This document shows positions 35,701 to 45,406 of a DNA stretch of 64,000 nucleotides, one piece after another. The DNA is from Erythrophleum ivorense (Eukaryota > Streptophyta > Magnoliopsida > Fabales > Fabaceae). The position numbers and the translations under genes were made by a program. The notes beneath the pieces were generated by a model, which was not told where the DNA came from, did no database searches, and saw nothing but the letters and a program-made list of their open reading frames with translations. Numbering within the stretch: position 1 is the stretch's first letter; the number at the start of each line of letters is the position of its first letter. The stretch is taken from the NCBI GenBank assembly GCA_026724425.1, contig JAIUCV010000003.1, positions 49,354,477-49,418,476 on the forward strand, given 5' to 3'.

Positions 35701-37854
35701 TTAATTCAACTAATCCCTAAGTCCTTAAATAATAAATGCTAGTATAGGGAGGTAGATAGGAGACCAGATGTTAATAAAACCAAGTGATCTAGCCATAAGA
35801 GGGCCCTAGAACTCCATTAGAGGGTGTACTAAATGATTAGGGTGAATATTTAAGAAGTTAGGATCAAAACTAATTAAAATTGTGGCTAGAATTCAAACAT
35901 AATTGAGGAGCGTCACAGCACATATTGTTATGCCATGGCGAACTAAGCTGAATCACAATGTGGTCATCTTAAGTCGTGACGAGGATCATGATTTTGGCAT
36001 ATGTTAGTTCTAGTAGGGAATTGAGTCACATCATTGGCATTTTAAGTCATGGCGCAAGTTTAATATTTTTGTTCTAGAGTTACAAAATTGAACTAAGTCA
36101 CGGCGTGACTACATCCTAATACTTTTAGAGGTTCTAGTGACTATTTTAGCCGTGATGAAGATCCACCACGTTGCAGCATGATTACATTCTGATGCTTTTA
36201 GAGGTCTAATAACTATCCTAGCCGTGGCAAAAATCAACCAAGTCACGGCCTAAGTTCCTACATCCTTAATTCAGCTTCTAAACTTTAAAAAGTCATAACT
36301 TTGAGCATCGTAGTCCGTTTAAGGTGATTTTTTTAATCTAAGTATTCTTTCAAGATCTATGCAATGACAAACTACCAAAGGCAATTTGGTTACTTATTTT
36401 TGTTAAAAAGCATGTTTTGGCCTTCAAATTTGAGATTTTTTGTTTTAATTTTTTCTCAAAAGAACATGTTCAAACCCCAAAATGCAAAAGTTTATAACTT
36501 AAGCTAGGGATCTCCAAATTTAGCAAACTTTAGCTCTAATTAAAGCTCCATATGTCTACTTTATATTGTAAAAATTTTGGCCCAATCCTATATCTTTTGT
36601 TCCTCAAAAATTGCATGACAATAGAATTGGTCTAGGTGATAATTCTACAGATTCACCTTTTGCTGTCATGAATTTTGAAAATTTATAAAATAATCTAAAT
36701 AACTCCAAAAATTACCATCTTAGGCTTGAATTAAACCTCCAAATATCCTCTAACTATTTACCAAGTTTTACACTTAGACTCTACCATTTGATCCTTCAAA
36801 TGCATCCCTTTCCATACTTACTCTATTTGGGTTCTAAATTTGACACTAAAGAGTATATATGGGCAAATGACGGCCTTAAACCATTCCACTAACCACCCCA
36901 ATACTTCTAACAAGTTTCAAATCATACTTCAAGACTACTAGAACTTCCCAAACTCCCAAGAAATCTCTAGATCAAAATATGACTACCTGAGTTCCTTATA
37001 CCACATATAAGTCACCATGCTACTTAAAACTTTAGATATCATACAACCAACTATCATGCCTGGCTTTTACATACAACCATTAGGCCAAATACCACAACCA
37101 TTTATCAGACCAAATACCACATCAGACCATCAAATCAAATACAACCATTAGACCATCAAACTATCAGACCAAATACAACCAACCATTAGACCATCAAAGC
37201 ATTAAATTTCTTCTCAAATCTTCCCTTATTGGCATAGGTACATTTCCCAAATTAATTCAAGTCATATGCCTGGCTTTTCAAATCAAAAGAAACTACATAT
37301 ATTTGGTCTACTTCCTACTAGTTCCATGCTAAATTAATATTACATTTATCACATAACATTCTATAAAATCATCTATCCACAATATAATTTATCATGATCA
37401 TGATCATAATCATATCAAACCATTTATTAAAGAATATTCCATGCACCATTCTAATACTAGTAATTTTGCACTCAGCAATGGCACTTACCTAGGTTAGTAG
37501 TTTCAGCTCCAATATTACAGGTTCTAAGAAGCCATATTCTCAAATAGAATGAAGGTCTTAGGACAATATATATGCAAACATATAAAGAAACAATTAGAAG
37601 TCCAAAATACTTGGAACTTAATTAACTTAATCGCACACTTCAAAAGAGATGATTTTCCACTACCCTTTTAAAAAATGAATGAAAAACCAGTATGGGAAAT
37701 TGTTTTGGAAGACAATCAAAAGATTATATTCAAAAAACCTTAATTTAGATCTACCGTCAGCAACATCGTAGCATTTATAATATCAATTAAAAATTAAATC
37801 AAAGATTGGGGCATAAAATAGTAACAATAATAATCTAAGATAGGGAATACCTTC
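35701..37854 (-). mobile_element. older LTR-like repeat interrupted by the Tekay element (left part)
   Basis: Non-coding, with a phased GYCRYGRC array at 35912-36249. Segments near 36280-36800 ('agtcataactttgagc', 'acctccaaatatcctctaac') recall the LTRs of the 8201-26930 cluster, for example 'acctccaaatattacctac' in D. Ends are not delimited. The rest probably continues at 48174-48430 beyond the Tekay insertion. Strand is inferred only from array position. Confidence 0.45.
35912..36249. repeat. phased GYCRYGRC motif pairs in the older LTR-like repeat
   Basis: Words fitting the symmetric consensus GYCRYGRC start at 35912, 35932, 35952 (weak) and 35973 (steps 20, 20, 21). Pairs follow: 36024/36046 (22 apart), 36149/36170 (21, second weak) and 36221/36242 (21). 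A single GTCACGGC lies at 36097. Confidence 0.7.
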
Positions 37855-40594
37855 TGTAACGACCCTAACTTCCTATTATAGTAATTAAGGTTAAGTACAT
37901 GATTAATAATCATATATCAAGGTTTGAAGTCATTAAAATTAATTACATCGGGAACAAGTGAGGAAATTTAAAACCTTAATGTTGCTAGGGTCATTAGCTA
38001 GACAACCATAAATATTCGAATGCATGAGTGAATTTAATTATTAATGAGGAGCCTTTGATTCTCCCATCCATCATTTCCAACTCTTAAAATCCTCTTACAA
38101 GTGTTTCTATATCATTCCTTAGCATTACCTTAAGAGAAACTAAGTTTTCTAGGTGAATATGAGAAATAGAGCACTTTCGCTGCAGCCAATTACTCTCGGT
38201 TCGACTCCTTACGCCTTCACAAGTTTTTCACATTTAGCCGCGGCCAAATACCCATTTCGCCGCGGCCAAATACCCTCTGGAACACCCCCAAATCTGCCTC
38301 TCAGACTTAGCCGCGGCCAACGTCACTATTCGCCGCGGCCAATTACTCTCTGTTTTCTTCCCTGGCAGGTTCGCCACATTTGGCCGAGGCCAATTAAATG
38401 TTGGCCGCGGCCAATTCTTCTCTGTTACGATTTGGCCTAGGCCAATTAAATATTGGCCGAGGCCAATTACCTTATGTTCCTACAACTCCCAAGATTTCAT
38501 CTTATGCTCTCCAATTTCTCTCTAATATCACTCCAGGGCCATTCTACCTTAATTCATGCAACTTTAATGGTAATTATGTACCTTAATTACCCAACTAATT
38601 TATTATCTCTAATTTGAAATTTAAGTATGAAATCTTGCCCATCCAACTACCTTATGTCAGTAATTACACATATGGATATTTCAATGAATTACATAAGCTC
38701 TCAACAATTAACATTCCGTTAAGGTTCCATACATCACTGATTCAAGTCAACAATCTAATATCAAAGGATTTCATTGCTCAAAATGTATGTCAAGGTTCAT
38801 ACATCCATCAACAGCTAAAGTAAAGCCTATATCTCATTAGTTACATTCCATGCTATCAAAATACATTCTCCTACACTTGGCAATGCAGATGCATGATGAT
38901 GCTATACAAGACTTAACAAAATTAGCATCTACCCTATTCTACTCAGACCAAGTGTAGCTCCCCACACCGGGCCTCGGCTCATGGATGTTCATCCACTTGC
39001 TTACCCTTATCCTTACTCGAAGAATCTTCACCTGAAATGTTAATCCCATGAAACGGGGTGAGATATGAATCTCAGTAACTAAGGCAATTCCATCATATAC
39101 TCCATATTAATTCGCATACATGCATAATTTCACATAAACACCAGCAGTAGACCATTCATATCAGTAAATGAAATAATTAGGCTATCATGATTACTATCCC
39201 ATACTAGCAATCATACTATCACATGTTAAAGGCCATTAACACAGGAGAGGCCCGTCCACGGCACCTACTCCTCATTGAGCACAACCGGGGCTCAGTGCAT
39301 CTGGGTTTGATCATAACCCGGTGCTTGATCATAGCACATGCACGGGTGGCAGCAGCACCACAGCTCCACCATGGACTCACAAGGTCCAATCACAATTCAA
39401 CAGATAGCCAACCAATTCATTCAACATTTCAAATCATTCATGTATAGCAAAATACGAAATTAACACAGATATATGCATGGAATTAATGTAAACCCGGTTA
39501 CCTCACTTGTAGACACTTGTGAAAATCACCAATTGTGCAGAATTCCTCCTATAACCATAACATCACATAATTACTACTCTAATTCATCATTAATAATCAT
39601 AATCAGTACCCAAGGAATTTAAAATGCTAATGACTACCCAAGAATCATTTACCCAGCCACAACAAGTCCCAATTTCGGATTTAAGTTTCTTCCACCAAAA
39701 AACTCAATATTCCACCCAAAATCCTAAGCAAATTCGTACATAATTAATACCCATTTTATAAATTAGCTATGGGGGTCTCAAATTAACCATTAAAGCATTA
39801 AAATGGAGGGTTTAAACTCACCCAAAGTCAGCCTTAATCCCAACCTACGAATTTCATCAAGAAAACCTCCAAACAATCTCATTTCAGATTTGAGTAAGAT
39901 GAAAATGCTCTAAATGAAAAACTAATCGGGTCAAATTAAAGAGAAAGATGAGGGGATTAATTTGTATAACTATTACCTTGGCTGAATCTTGCTCTAGGTG
40001 GGAGAAAATGCCAAATCTTTGCCTCAAACCCTTGCCTCCTCTCAACCTCCGAATTTTCCTCTCAAGTTTCAGAAAATTGTTAGAGTGGCTGAAGCATTAG
40101 GGTTTTTAGTGGGCTTAAGTTGGGTCAAATGGGTCATGGGCTGCTCCAAGATCCATCTCTACTTGGGCTCCAGATTTTTAAGGTTGTTGGGCTAGTTTAG
40201 AGGTGTTGGGCTGTAGAATTTACTGGGCCAGTTTTTACATTTAATTTGCTGAAGTTTAACTAGGTTTGGGCCAAGTTTGAAGAGCGCAAGAGTGTGGGTT
40301 TGCACAAGGATTATTGGGCCACTTAGAGGAGTCTATACAAGGTAGATTTTGGGCTTCCATTACACTAAATTATGTTGGGTCTGCACATAATCCATTGGGC
40401 CTCCATTAGCCTCTTCTCATGATCTATTAATTTAGGCCTAGATAGAATTTCTATCCCAATTAAATCTCAAACCCATATTAATAATTTATCTCTCTAAAGT
40501 CTCCATTCACTTAACTTGCCCAATGAGCCCATATTAATTACTCTTAATTAATTCTAATCCATGATTAAACCTTAATTAATTATGGGGTGTTACA
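37855..40594 (-). mobile_element. 3' LTR of the Tekay element (2740 bp)
   Basis: Plus-strand ends TGTAACGACC and GGGGTGTTACA; in element orientation TGTAACACCCC...GGTCGTTACA. Against the 5' LTR I count by eye about 30 base substitutions, mostly C/T or G/A, one 21-bp unit missing near 38180, and a 1-base indel near 40570. Frames inside (38153-38440, 39223-39447) are duplicated in the other LTR and are not genes. Confidence 0.95.
38179..38464. repeat. paired GGCCGCGGCC palindromes, 21-22 bp apart (3' LTR)
   Basis: CCGCGG cores at 38238/38260 and 38311/38333 (22 apart each), then the decamers GGCCGAGGCC at 38382 with GGCCGCGGCC at 38403 (21), and GGCCTAGGCC at 38434 with GGCCGAGGCC at 38455 (21). 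A lone degenerate GCTGCAGCC lies at 38179. Pairs are separated by 31-51 bp. Confidence 0.92.
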
Positions 40595-40609
40595 TTCTCC
40601 CCTCCTTTT
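40595..40609 (-). promoter_or_regulatory. polypurine tract of the Tekay element
   Basis: On the minus strand AAAAGGAGGGGAGAA immediately precedes the TGTAACACC start of the 3' LTR, the expected primer site for plus-strand synthesis. Confidence 0.88.
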
Positions 40610-40639
40610 AGAAATTTTGTCCTCAAAATTAAACATACC

Positions 40640-43600
40640 TTACTCAAATAATGCAGGGTAATCCTTCCTCATTGCTTCCTCGGTTTCCCAAGTTGCTTCA
40701 TCCGGAGTAAGTCCTCTCCATACTACCTTTACCAGGAGGATGTCCTTATTACGCAGCTGTTTGACTTTTGAGTCCACAATCCTTTCCGGCTCAACCACAT
40801 AAGACAAATCATCTTGTAGATGCACATTCTCATGCTCAATGACATGCAAAGGGTCCGGGTGGTACTTTTTCAATTGGGACACATGGAACACATCATGCAA
40901 TCTGGCCAAGTTTGGAGGTAAAGCAACTCTATAGGCCACGGGTCCTATCCTTTCAAGGATTTGGAAAGGACCAAGATAACGAGGACTGAGCTTTCTTGTC
41001 CTAATAGACTGTCCTACACCCGTCACTGGAGTAGCCTTAAGGAACACATGGTCTCCCATCTCAAATTCTAAGGGTCTCCTTCTCTTATCCGCATAACTCT
41101 TTTGCCTACTCTGGGCAGCCAACAACTTCTTTCTGATGAGTTCTATCTGATGGGTAGTTTGGTCCACTATATCTGGACCTAAAAGACTTCTTTCACCAAG
41201 TTCTACCCAACACAAGGGTGACCGACACTTCCTCCCATAAAGTGCCTCAAAGGGTGCCATCTGGATACTGGAATGGTAACTATTATTATAAGCAAACTCA
41301 GCTAAAGGCAAGTACACATCCCAACTCCCTTTTAACTCTAGTACACTTGCTCTGAGCATATCTTCAAGAGTCTGAATGGTCCTCTCAGTCTGTCCGTCAG
41401 ACTGAGGGTGATAAGCAGTGCTAAAGTTAAGACTAGTACCCAAAGCTTCCTGTAAAGATGGCCAAAATTTTGATGTGAATCTTGGGTCTCTATCTGACAC
41501 AATGCTATTAGGAACACCATGCAATCTCACAATTTCACGAACATACAGTTGAGCTAGTCTATCTAGGGAATAAGTAGCTCTAATAGGTAGAAAGTGGGCA
41601 GACTTCGTCAATCTATCCACAATCACCCAAATAGCATCATAACCCGAAGATGTTCTAGGCAAACCCATCACAAAATCCATAGATATACTATCCCATTTCC
41701 ATTCAGGGATTTCTAAAGGGTGTAACAAACCTGCGGGTCTTTGGTGCTCAATTTTAACCCGTTGACAGATTAGACATCTAGCAACAAACTCTGCTATATC
41801 TGACTTCATCCCCGGCCACCAAAAACTCTTCTTTAGATCCCTATACATCTTAGTAGTGCCCGGATGGATGGTGTACCTACTCTTATGAGCTTCTGACAAT
41901 ACTGTGTTCCTCAACTCTTCATCTGTGGGTATACACACTCTTCCCTGGTACCTCACCAAACCATCCTCTGATGGGTCAAAGTCTTTGACCTCACCGCTCC
42001 CCAGTTGCTCTCTAATTCCTCCCCAGTAGGCATCTAGCTCTTGGGCCTCTTTAATTCTCTTCCTAAGGTCATTTTCTATCCTTAATTCTCCCAAAAGAAT
42101 GCTACTAGGGTTCATTGAAATTGATAAATTCAAATCCCTCATCTCTTCAATCAACCTTTGCTCCCTAAGCATCATCATTGCCATGTGAATAGATTTTCTA
42201 CTCAAGGCATCGGCGACCACGTTCGCCTTCCCTGGATGATACTTTAAGGAGAAATCATAGTCCTTAAGGAATTCCATCCACCTCCTTTGCCACATGTTTA
42301 ACTCCTTTTGATCAAACAAGTACTTCAAGCTTTTATGATCACTATACACTTCAAATTGGGCACCGTAGAGATAGTGCCTCCAAATTTTAAGGGCAAAAAC
42401 CACAGCCGCTAGCTCTAAATCATGGGTGGGATAATTCTCCTCATGGGGTCTAAGTTGTCTAGAGGCATAGGCTATCACCCTACCTTGTTGCATTAAGACA
42501 CACCCCAATCCCTTCTTAGAAGCATCACTATAGACTGTGAATGTCTCTTTAGGGTCAGGTATCACTAACACAGGTGCGGTGGTAAGCCTATCCTTAAGCT
42601 CTTGAAAGGCATTCTCACACTTAGCATCCCACACAAATGGTTGGTCCTTCCTAGTCAACTTAGTCAAAGGCATGGCTAACTGAGAAAACCCCTTAATGAA
42701 TCTTCTATAGTAGCCAGCTAGACCTAAAAAGCTACGGATTTCAGTCACCGTTTTGGGTCTCTCCCAATTCAGCACTGCTTCTACCTTACTAGGATCTACC
42801 GCTACCCCTTGTTCCGATATCACATGACCTAGGAATTTGACCTCCCGCAACCAAAACTCACATTTGCTCAACTTAGCAAACAACTGATGCTCCCTCAAGG
42901 TTTGAAGAACTATCCTAAGATGCTCTTCATGCTCCTCACCACTCTTAGAGTAGACCAGAATGTCATCAATGAAGACTACCATAAATCGGTCAAGATAAGG
43001 CCTAAAAATCCTATTCATGTAATCCATGAAAATGGCAGGGGCATTGGTTAACCCAAAAGGCATAACTAGGAATTCATAATGGCCGTATCGAGTCCTAAAG
43101 GCAGTTTTAGGTACATCCTTAGCCTTGACTCTAAGTTGGTGATATCCTGATCTAAGGTCAATCTTTGAAAACACCGACGCTCCAACTAATTGGTCAAGTA
43201 AGTCATCAATTCTAGGCAAAGGGTATTTATTTTTAACAGTTGCTTGGTTCAATTGCCTATAGTCGATGCAAAGTCTAAGACTACCATCTTTCTTCTTGAC
43301 AAACAATACCGGTGCTCCCCATGGGGACACACTTGGCCTAATAAACCCTTTCTCAAGTAACTCTTCTAGTTGACTCTTCAACTCAACCAACTCGGCAGGC
43401 GCCATTCTATACGGAGCCTTAGAGATTGGACCTGTACCGGGTACCAAATCAACAGAAAATTCTAGCTCTCTCTCTGGAGGTAGTCCACTAAACTCCTTAG
43501 GAAAAACCTCAGGGAACTCCCTAATCACAGGTATATCCTCCAACCCATCGTCAACCTCAACATGCAATGAAAAGAATACTAGAAACCCTTGGCAACCACG

Positions 43601-43729
43601 CCTAAGGCACCTCCCAGCTTGGGCGGCAGACAAACAAGTAAGCTCAGTCACAGGACCAATTTCAGGTATATTTGCAGGTAAGGAAACAGTCTTACGGTTA
43701 CAGTCAAGTATCACATTATTAGCTGACAA
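40640..43729 (-). CDS. Tekay pol part: RT, RNase H, integrase, chromodomain
   Basis: An open frame of 1029 codons continuous with the gag-protease frame apart from one TAG just upstream. Its apparent first codon is TTG, not a real start, so it can be made only by readthrough or from a TGG ancestor. RT lies at about 107-300 with catalytic KIDLRSGYHQ (D191) and FIDD (253-256), and RNase H at about 397-511 (YSDAS, LELAAV, YSDHKSL, VADALS). The integrase zinc finger is H614, H622, C652, C655, and the DDE triad is D685, D746, E782 (spacing D-35-E). A chromodomain closes the frame at about 977-1029 (VVWRGLTPDEATWE). This places it in the Tekay/Del clade of chromoviruses, whose chromodomain is thought to steer integration to heterochromatin. 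All catalytic residues are present. Confidence 0.95.
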   Translation of the reverse strand: MSANNVILDCNRKTVSLPANIPEIGPVTELTCLSAAQAGRCLRRGCQGFLVFFSLHVEVDDGLEDIPVIREFPEVFPKEFSGLPPERELEFSVDLVPGTGPISKAPYRMAPAELVELKSQLEELLEKGFIRPSVSPWGAPVLFVKKKDGSLRLCIDYRQLNQATVKNKYPLPRIDDLLDQLVGASVFSKIDLRSGYHQLRVKAKDVPKTAFRTRYGHYEFLVMPFGLTNAPAIFMDYMNRIFRPYLDRFMVVFIDDILVYSKSGEEHEEHLRIVLQTLREHQLFAKLSKCEFWLREVKFLGHVISEQGVAVDPSKVEAVLNWERPKTVTEIRSFLGLAGYYRRFIKGFSQLAMPLTKLTRKDQPFVWDAKCENAFQELKDRLTTAPVLVIPDPKETFTVYSDASKKGLGCVLMQQGRVIAYASRQLRPHEENYPTHDLELAAVVFALKIWRHYLYGAQFEVYSDHKSLKYLFDQKELNMWQRRWMEFLKDYDFSLKYHPGKANVVADALSRKSIHMAMMMLREQRLIEEMRDLNLSISMNPSSILLGELRIENDLRKRIKEAQELDAYWGGIREQLGSGEVKDFDPSEDGLVRYQGRVCIPTDEELRNTVLSEAHKSRYTIHPGTTKMYRDLKKSFWWPGMKSDIAEFVARCLICQRVKIEHQRPAGLLHPLEIPEWKWDSISMDFVMGLPRTSSGYDAIWVIVDRLTKSAHFLPIRATYSLDRLAQLYVREIVRLHGVPNSIVSDRDPRFTSKFWPSLQEALGTSLNFSTAYHPQSDGQTERTIQTLEDMLRASVLELKGSWDVYLPLAEFAYNNSYHSSIQMAPFEALYGRKCRSPLCWVELGERSLLGPDIVDQTTHQIELIRKKLLAAQSRQKSYADKRRRPLEFEMGDHVFLKATPVTGVGQSIRTRKLSPRYLGPFQILERIGPVAYRVALPPNLARLHDVFHVSQLKKYHPDPLHVIEHENVHLQDDLSYVVEPERIVDSKVKQLRNKDILLVKVVWRGLTPDEATWETEEAMRKDYPALFE

Positions 43730-45187
43730 CTAGTCCATACCAATGATTACATCAAAGTCAAACAAAGGAATGCAAATCAAATCAAGGGTAGTACAACGGC
43801 TATCCAATTGTACAGTACAATTTAAGCATACATCAGATGTAATCATAGAATATCCAGTAGGGGTGGACACAGATAATTCAAATGGCAACAGGCTAATTTT
43901 AAGACCCAGATGCTTAACACAGTCATATGAGATGAATGAGTGGGTCGCACCCGAGTCAAACAATGCATCTACGACATGATTATGGACAAGTAGAGTACCT
44001 CGGATCAGATTAGGGGATCTACTAGCCTCTTGCTGCGTAAGTGCAAACACCCTTCCTTGGATAGGTGGCTTAACTGAGGAAGCCGACTCCCGTGACACCG
44101 TGCAAGTCCGTGCATAGTGTCCAGGCTTCCCACAATTGTAGCACACTGGGCATGGTCCATTCCCATGGTTCTTGCCACACTTGGCACAAGCAGGTGGGGC
44201 ACTAATTGCATTTCTTGGTGGTCCCATACTTCTTCTTTGAGGGACATTCCTTGGGGGTTGTCTCCTTCCCCAAGAGCCGCTTCCACTATGGGCTCCTTTC
44301 TTGCTCCCGCCCCTAAAGGGCTCCATACCCCGTTCACGTTTTCCTTCCAGGGTCTTTTTCCTCTTGGCCTCACTTTCCATCATGGCCCTCTCTGTCACTC
44401 TACATTTCTCCACCAATTCATCAAAATTACGAATTTGTAGAGATACAATCTTATCTTTGATTTCCAGTCTTAAACCCCTTTCGAATTTTTCAGCCTTCCA
44501 TGGCTCATCGTCAAATCTCTTCAAGTAGGAGGAGAAGCGAGACAGTTGGATAAATTTGGCTGCGTATTGGTCCACATTCATGTCCCCTTGCTCAAGGAAG
44601 TTAAACTCTGCTTCCTTGTCAGCCCTCACGGATGGTGGGAAATATTTGCTCTCAAAAGCAGTTTGGAAACTTTCCCACGTCAAGGGTATCTCCCTTGCAG
44701 TCAACAATCTGGAGGCATTCCTCCACCAATGTTCAGCCTCACCCTCCAACTTGTAAATGGCCAACCTTGCCTTTTGTTCGGTGGTGCAAGTCATAACCGC
44801 AAAGATTTTCTCTAGTTGCATCAACCATCTCTCAGCTTTCTCAGTATCTAACTCCCCCAAGAACGATGGAGGATCAGCTTTTCTGAATTTGGCTAATGCA
44901 ATAGAGAGGTCATTGTCCTCCCCTTGGTGTCCCACACCGAGGTTATGACCAGCCCCCACACGATTCTCCAATGGCACCTCCTCATTCCGCTTATTCATAT
45001 TTTCATGTAGCTGTTGCAGCACTTGCACCGTCGCTGCATGAGCCTCGGCTTGCTCTCGAAGCCGGTCAGTCATTGCCCTAACCGTAGTCTCATGGGCCTC
45101 AGCTTGTTCTCTCATTCGGTTGGCCATTGCAGCCATGCCCTCTTGCATCCCCCTTAACATCTCAGTTGTTTCTCTACGAGTGGCCAT
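43730..45187 (-). CDS. Tekay gag-protease part, ended by an amber codon
   Basis: 485 codons starting ATG at 45187. Residues 1-70 are a predicted coiled coil with an 18-residue repeat (REQAEAH at 26 and 44). The capsid-type retrotransposon gag domain lies at about 115-270 (WLMQLEKIF, WWRNASRLL, FNFLEQGDMNVDQY). Two zinc knuckles follow, CAKCGKNHGNGPC at 334-346 (CX2CX3HX4C) and CYNCGKPGHYARTC at 349-362 (CX2CX4HX4C). The aspartic protease active site is DSGA at 411-414. The frame stops at TAG (43730-43732) immediately after IIGMD, where the family has Trp (GMDWL). TGG to TAG is a single G-to-A change. Protease and pol are normally one polyprotein in this clade, so the stop is probably a recent null mutation. 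Confidence 0.93.
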   Translation of the reverse strand: MATRRETTEMLRGMQEGMAAMANRMREQAEAHETTVRAMTDRLREQAEAHAATVQVLQQLHENMNKRNEEVPLENRVGAGHNLGVGHQGEDNDLSIALAKFRKADPPSFLGELDTEKAERWLMQLEKIFAVMTCTTEQKARLAIYKLEGEAEHWWRNASRLLTAREIPLTWESFQTAFESKYFPPSVRADKEAEFNFLEQGDMNVDQYAAKFIQLSRFSSYLKRFDDEPWKAEKFERGLRLEIKDKIVSLQIRNFDELVEKCRVTERAMMESEAKRKKTLEGKRERGMEPFRGGSKKGAHSGSGSWGRRQPPRNVPQRRSMGPPRNAISAPPACAKCGKNHGNGPCPVCYNCGKPGHYARTCTVSRESASSVKPPIQGRVFALTQQEASRSPNLIRGTLLVHNHVVDALFDSGATHSFISYDCVKHLGLKISLLPFELSVSTPTGYSMITSDVCLNCTVQLDSRCTTLDLICIPLFDFDVIIGMD

Positions 45188-45392
45188 CTAGTTCTGCAAT
45201 GCCACAAGCACAAGTATCTCCCATTAACCACAGTCCAAAGCAACGAAACACAACTCCACCCATGGCAGGTATATATACAAATATGAGGGTCATTATCAGG
45301 TCATAATGTTCCTATTCCTATCATGCATGCATCATGATTGCCAAGTTTCCTAACCACAAAGTTATAAAACAAACACACTTGCCTGAACCATT
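45188..45392 (-). other. 5' leader of the Tekay element between PBS and gag
   Basis: About 200 bases without a significant frame. Expected to hold packaging signals; nothing specific is recognised. Confidence 0.6.
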
Positions 45393-45404
45393 GCTCTGAT
45401 ACCA
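45393..45404 (-). promoter_or_regulatory. primer binding site, tRNA-iMet type
   Basis: The minus strand reads TGGTATCAGAGC, complementary to the 3' end of plant initiator tRNA-Met, two bases inside the 5' LTR end at 45407. This is the minus-strand primer site usual for Tekay-type elements. Confidence 0.92.
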
Positions 45405-45406
45405 AC

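Noticed and set aside
38153..38440. 95-codon frame across the palindrome array, duplicated at 45705-46013
   Set aside because: It lies inside both LTRs. It is open only because the GC-rich palindromes lack stop codons, and no protein-like pattern is present.
44117..44440. 107-codon plus-strand frame and neighbours (43743-44948)
   Set aside because: Antisense shadows of the Tekay gag frame.
45393..45404. tRNA-Met-like sequence
   Set aside because: Only the 12-base complement of the tRNA 3' end is present, at the primer-site position. It is not a tRNA gene.
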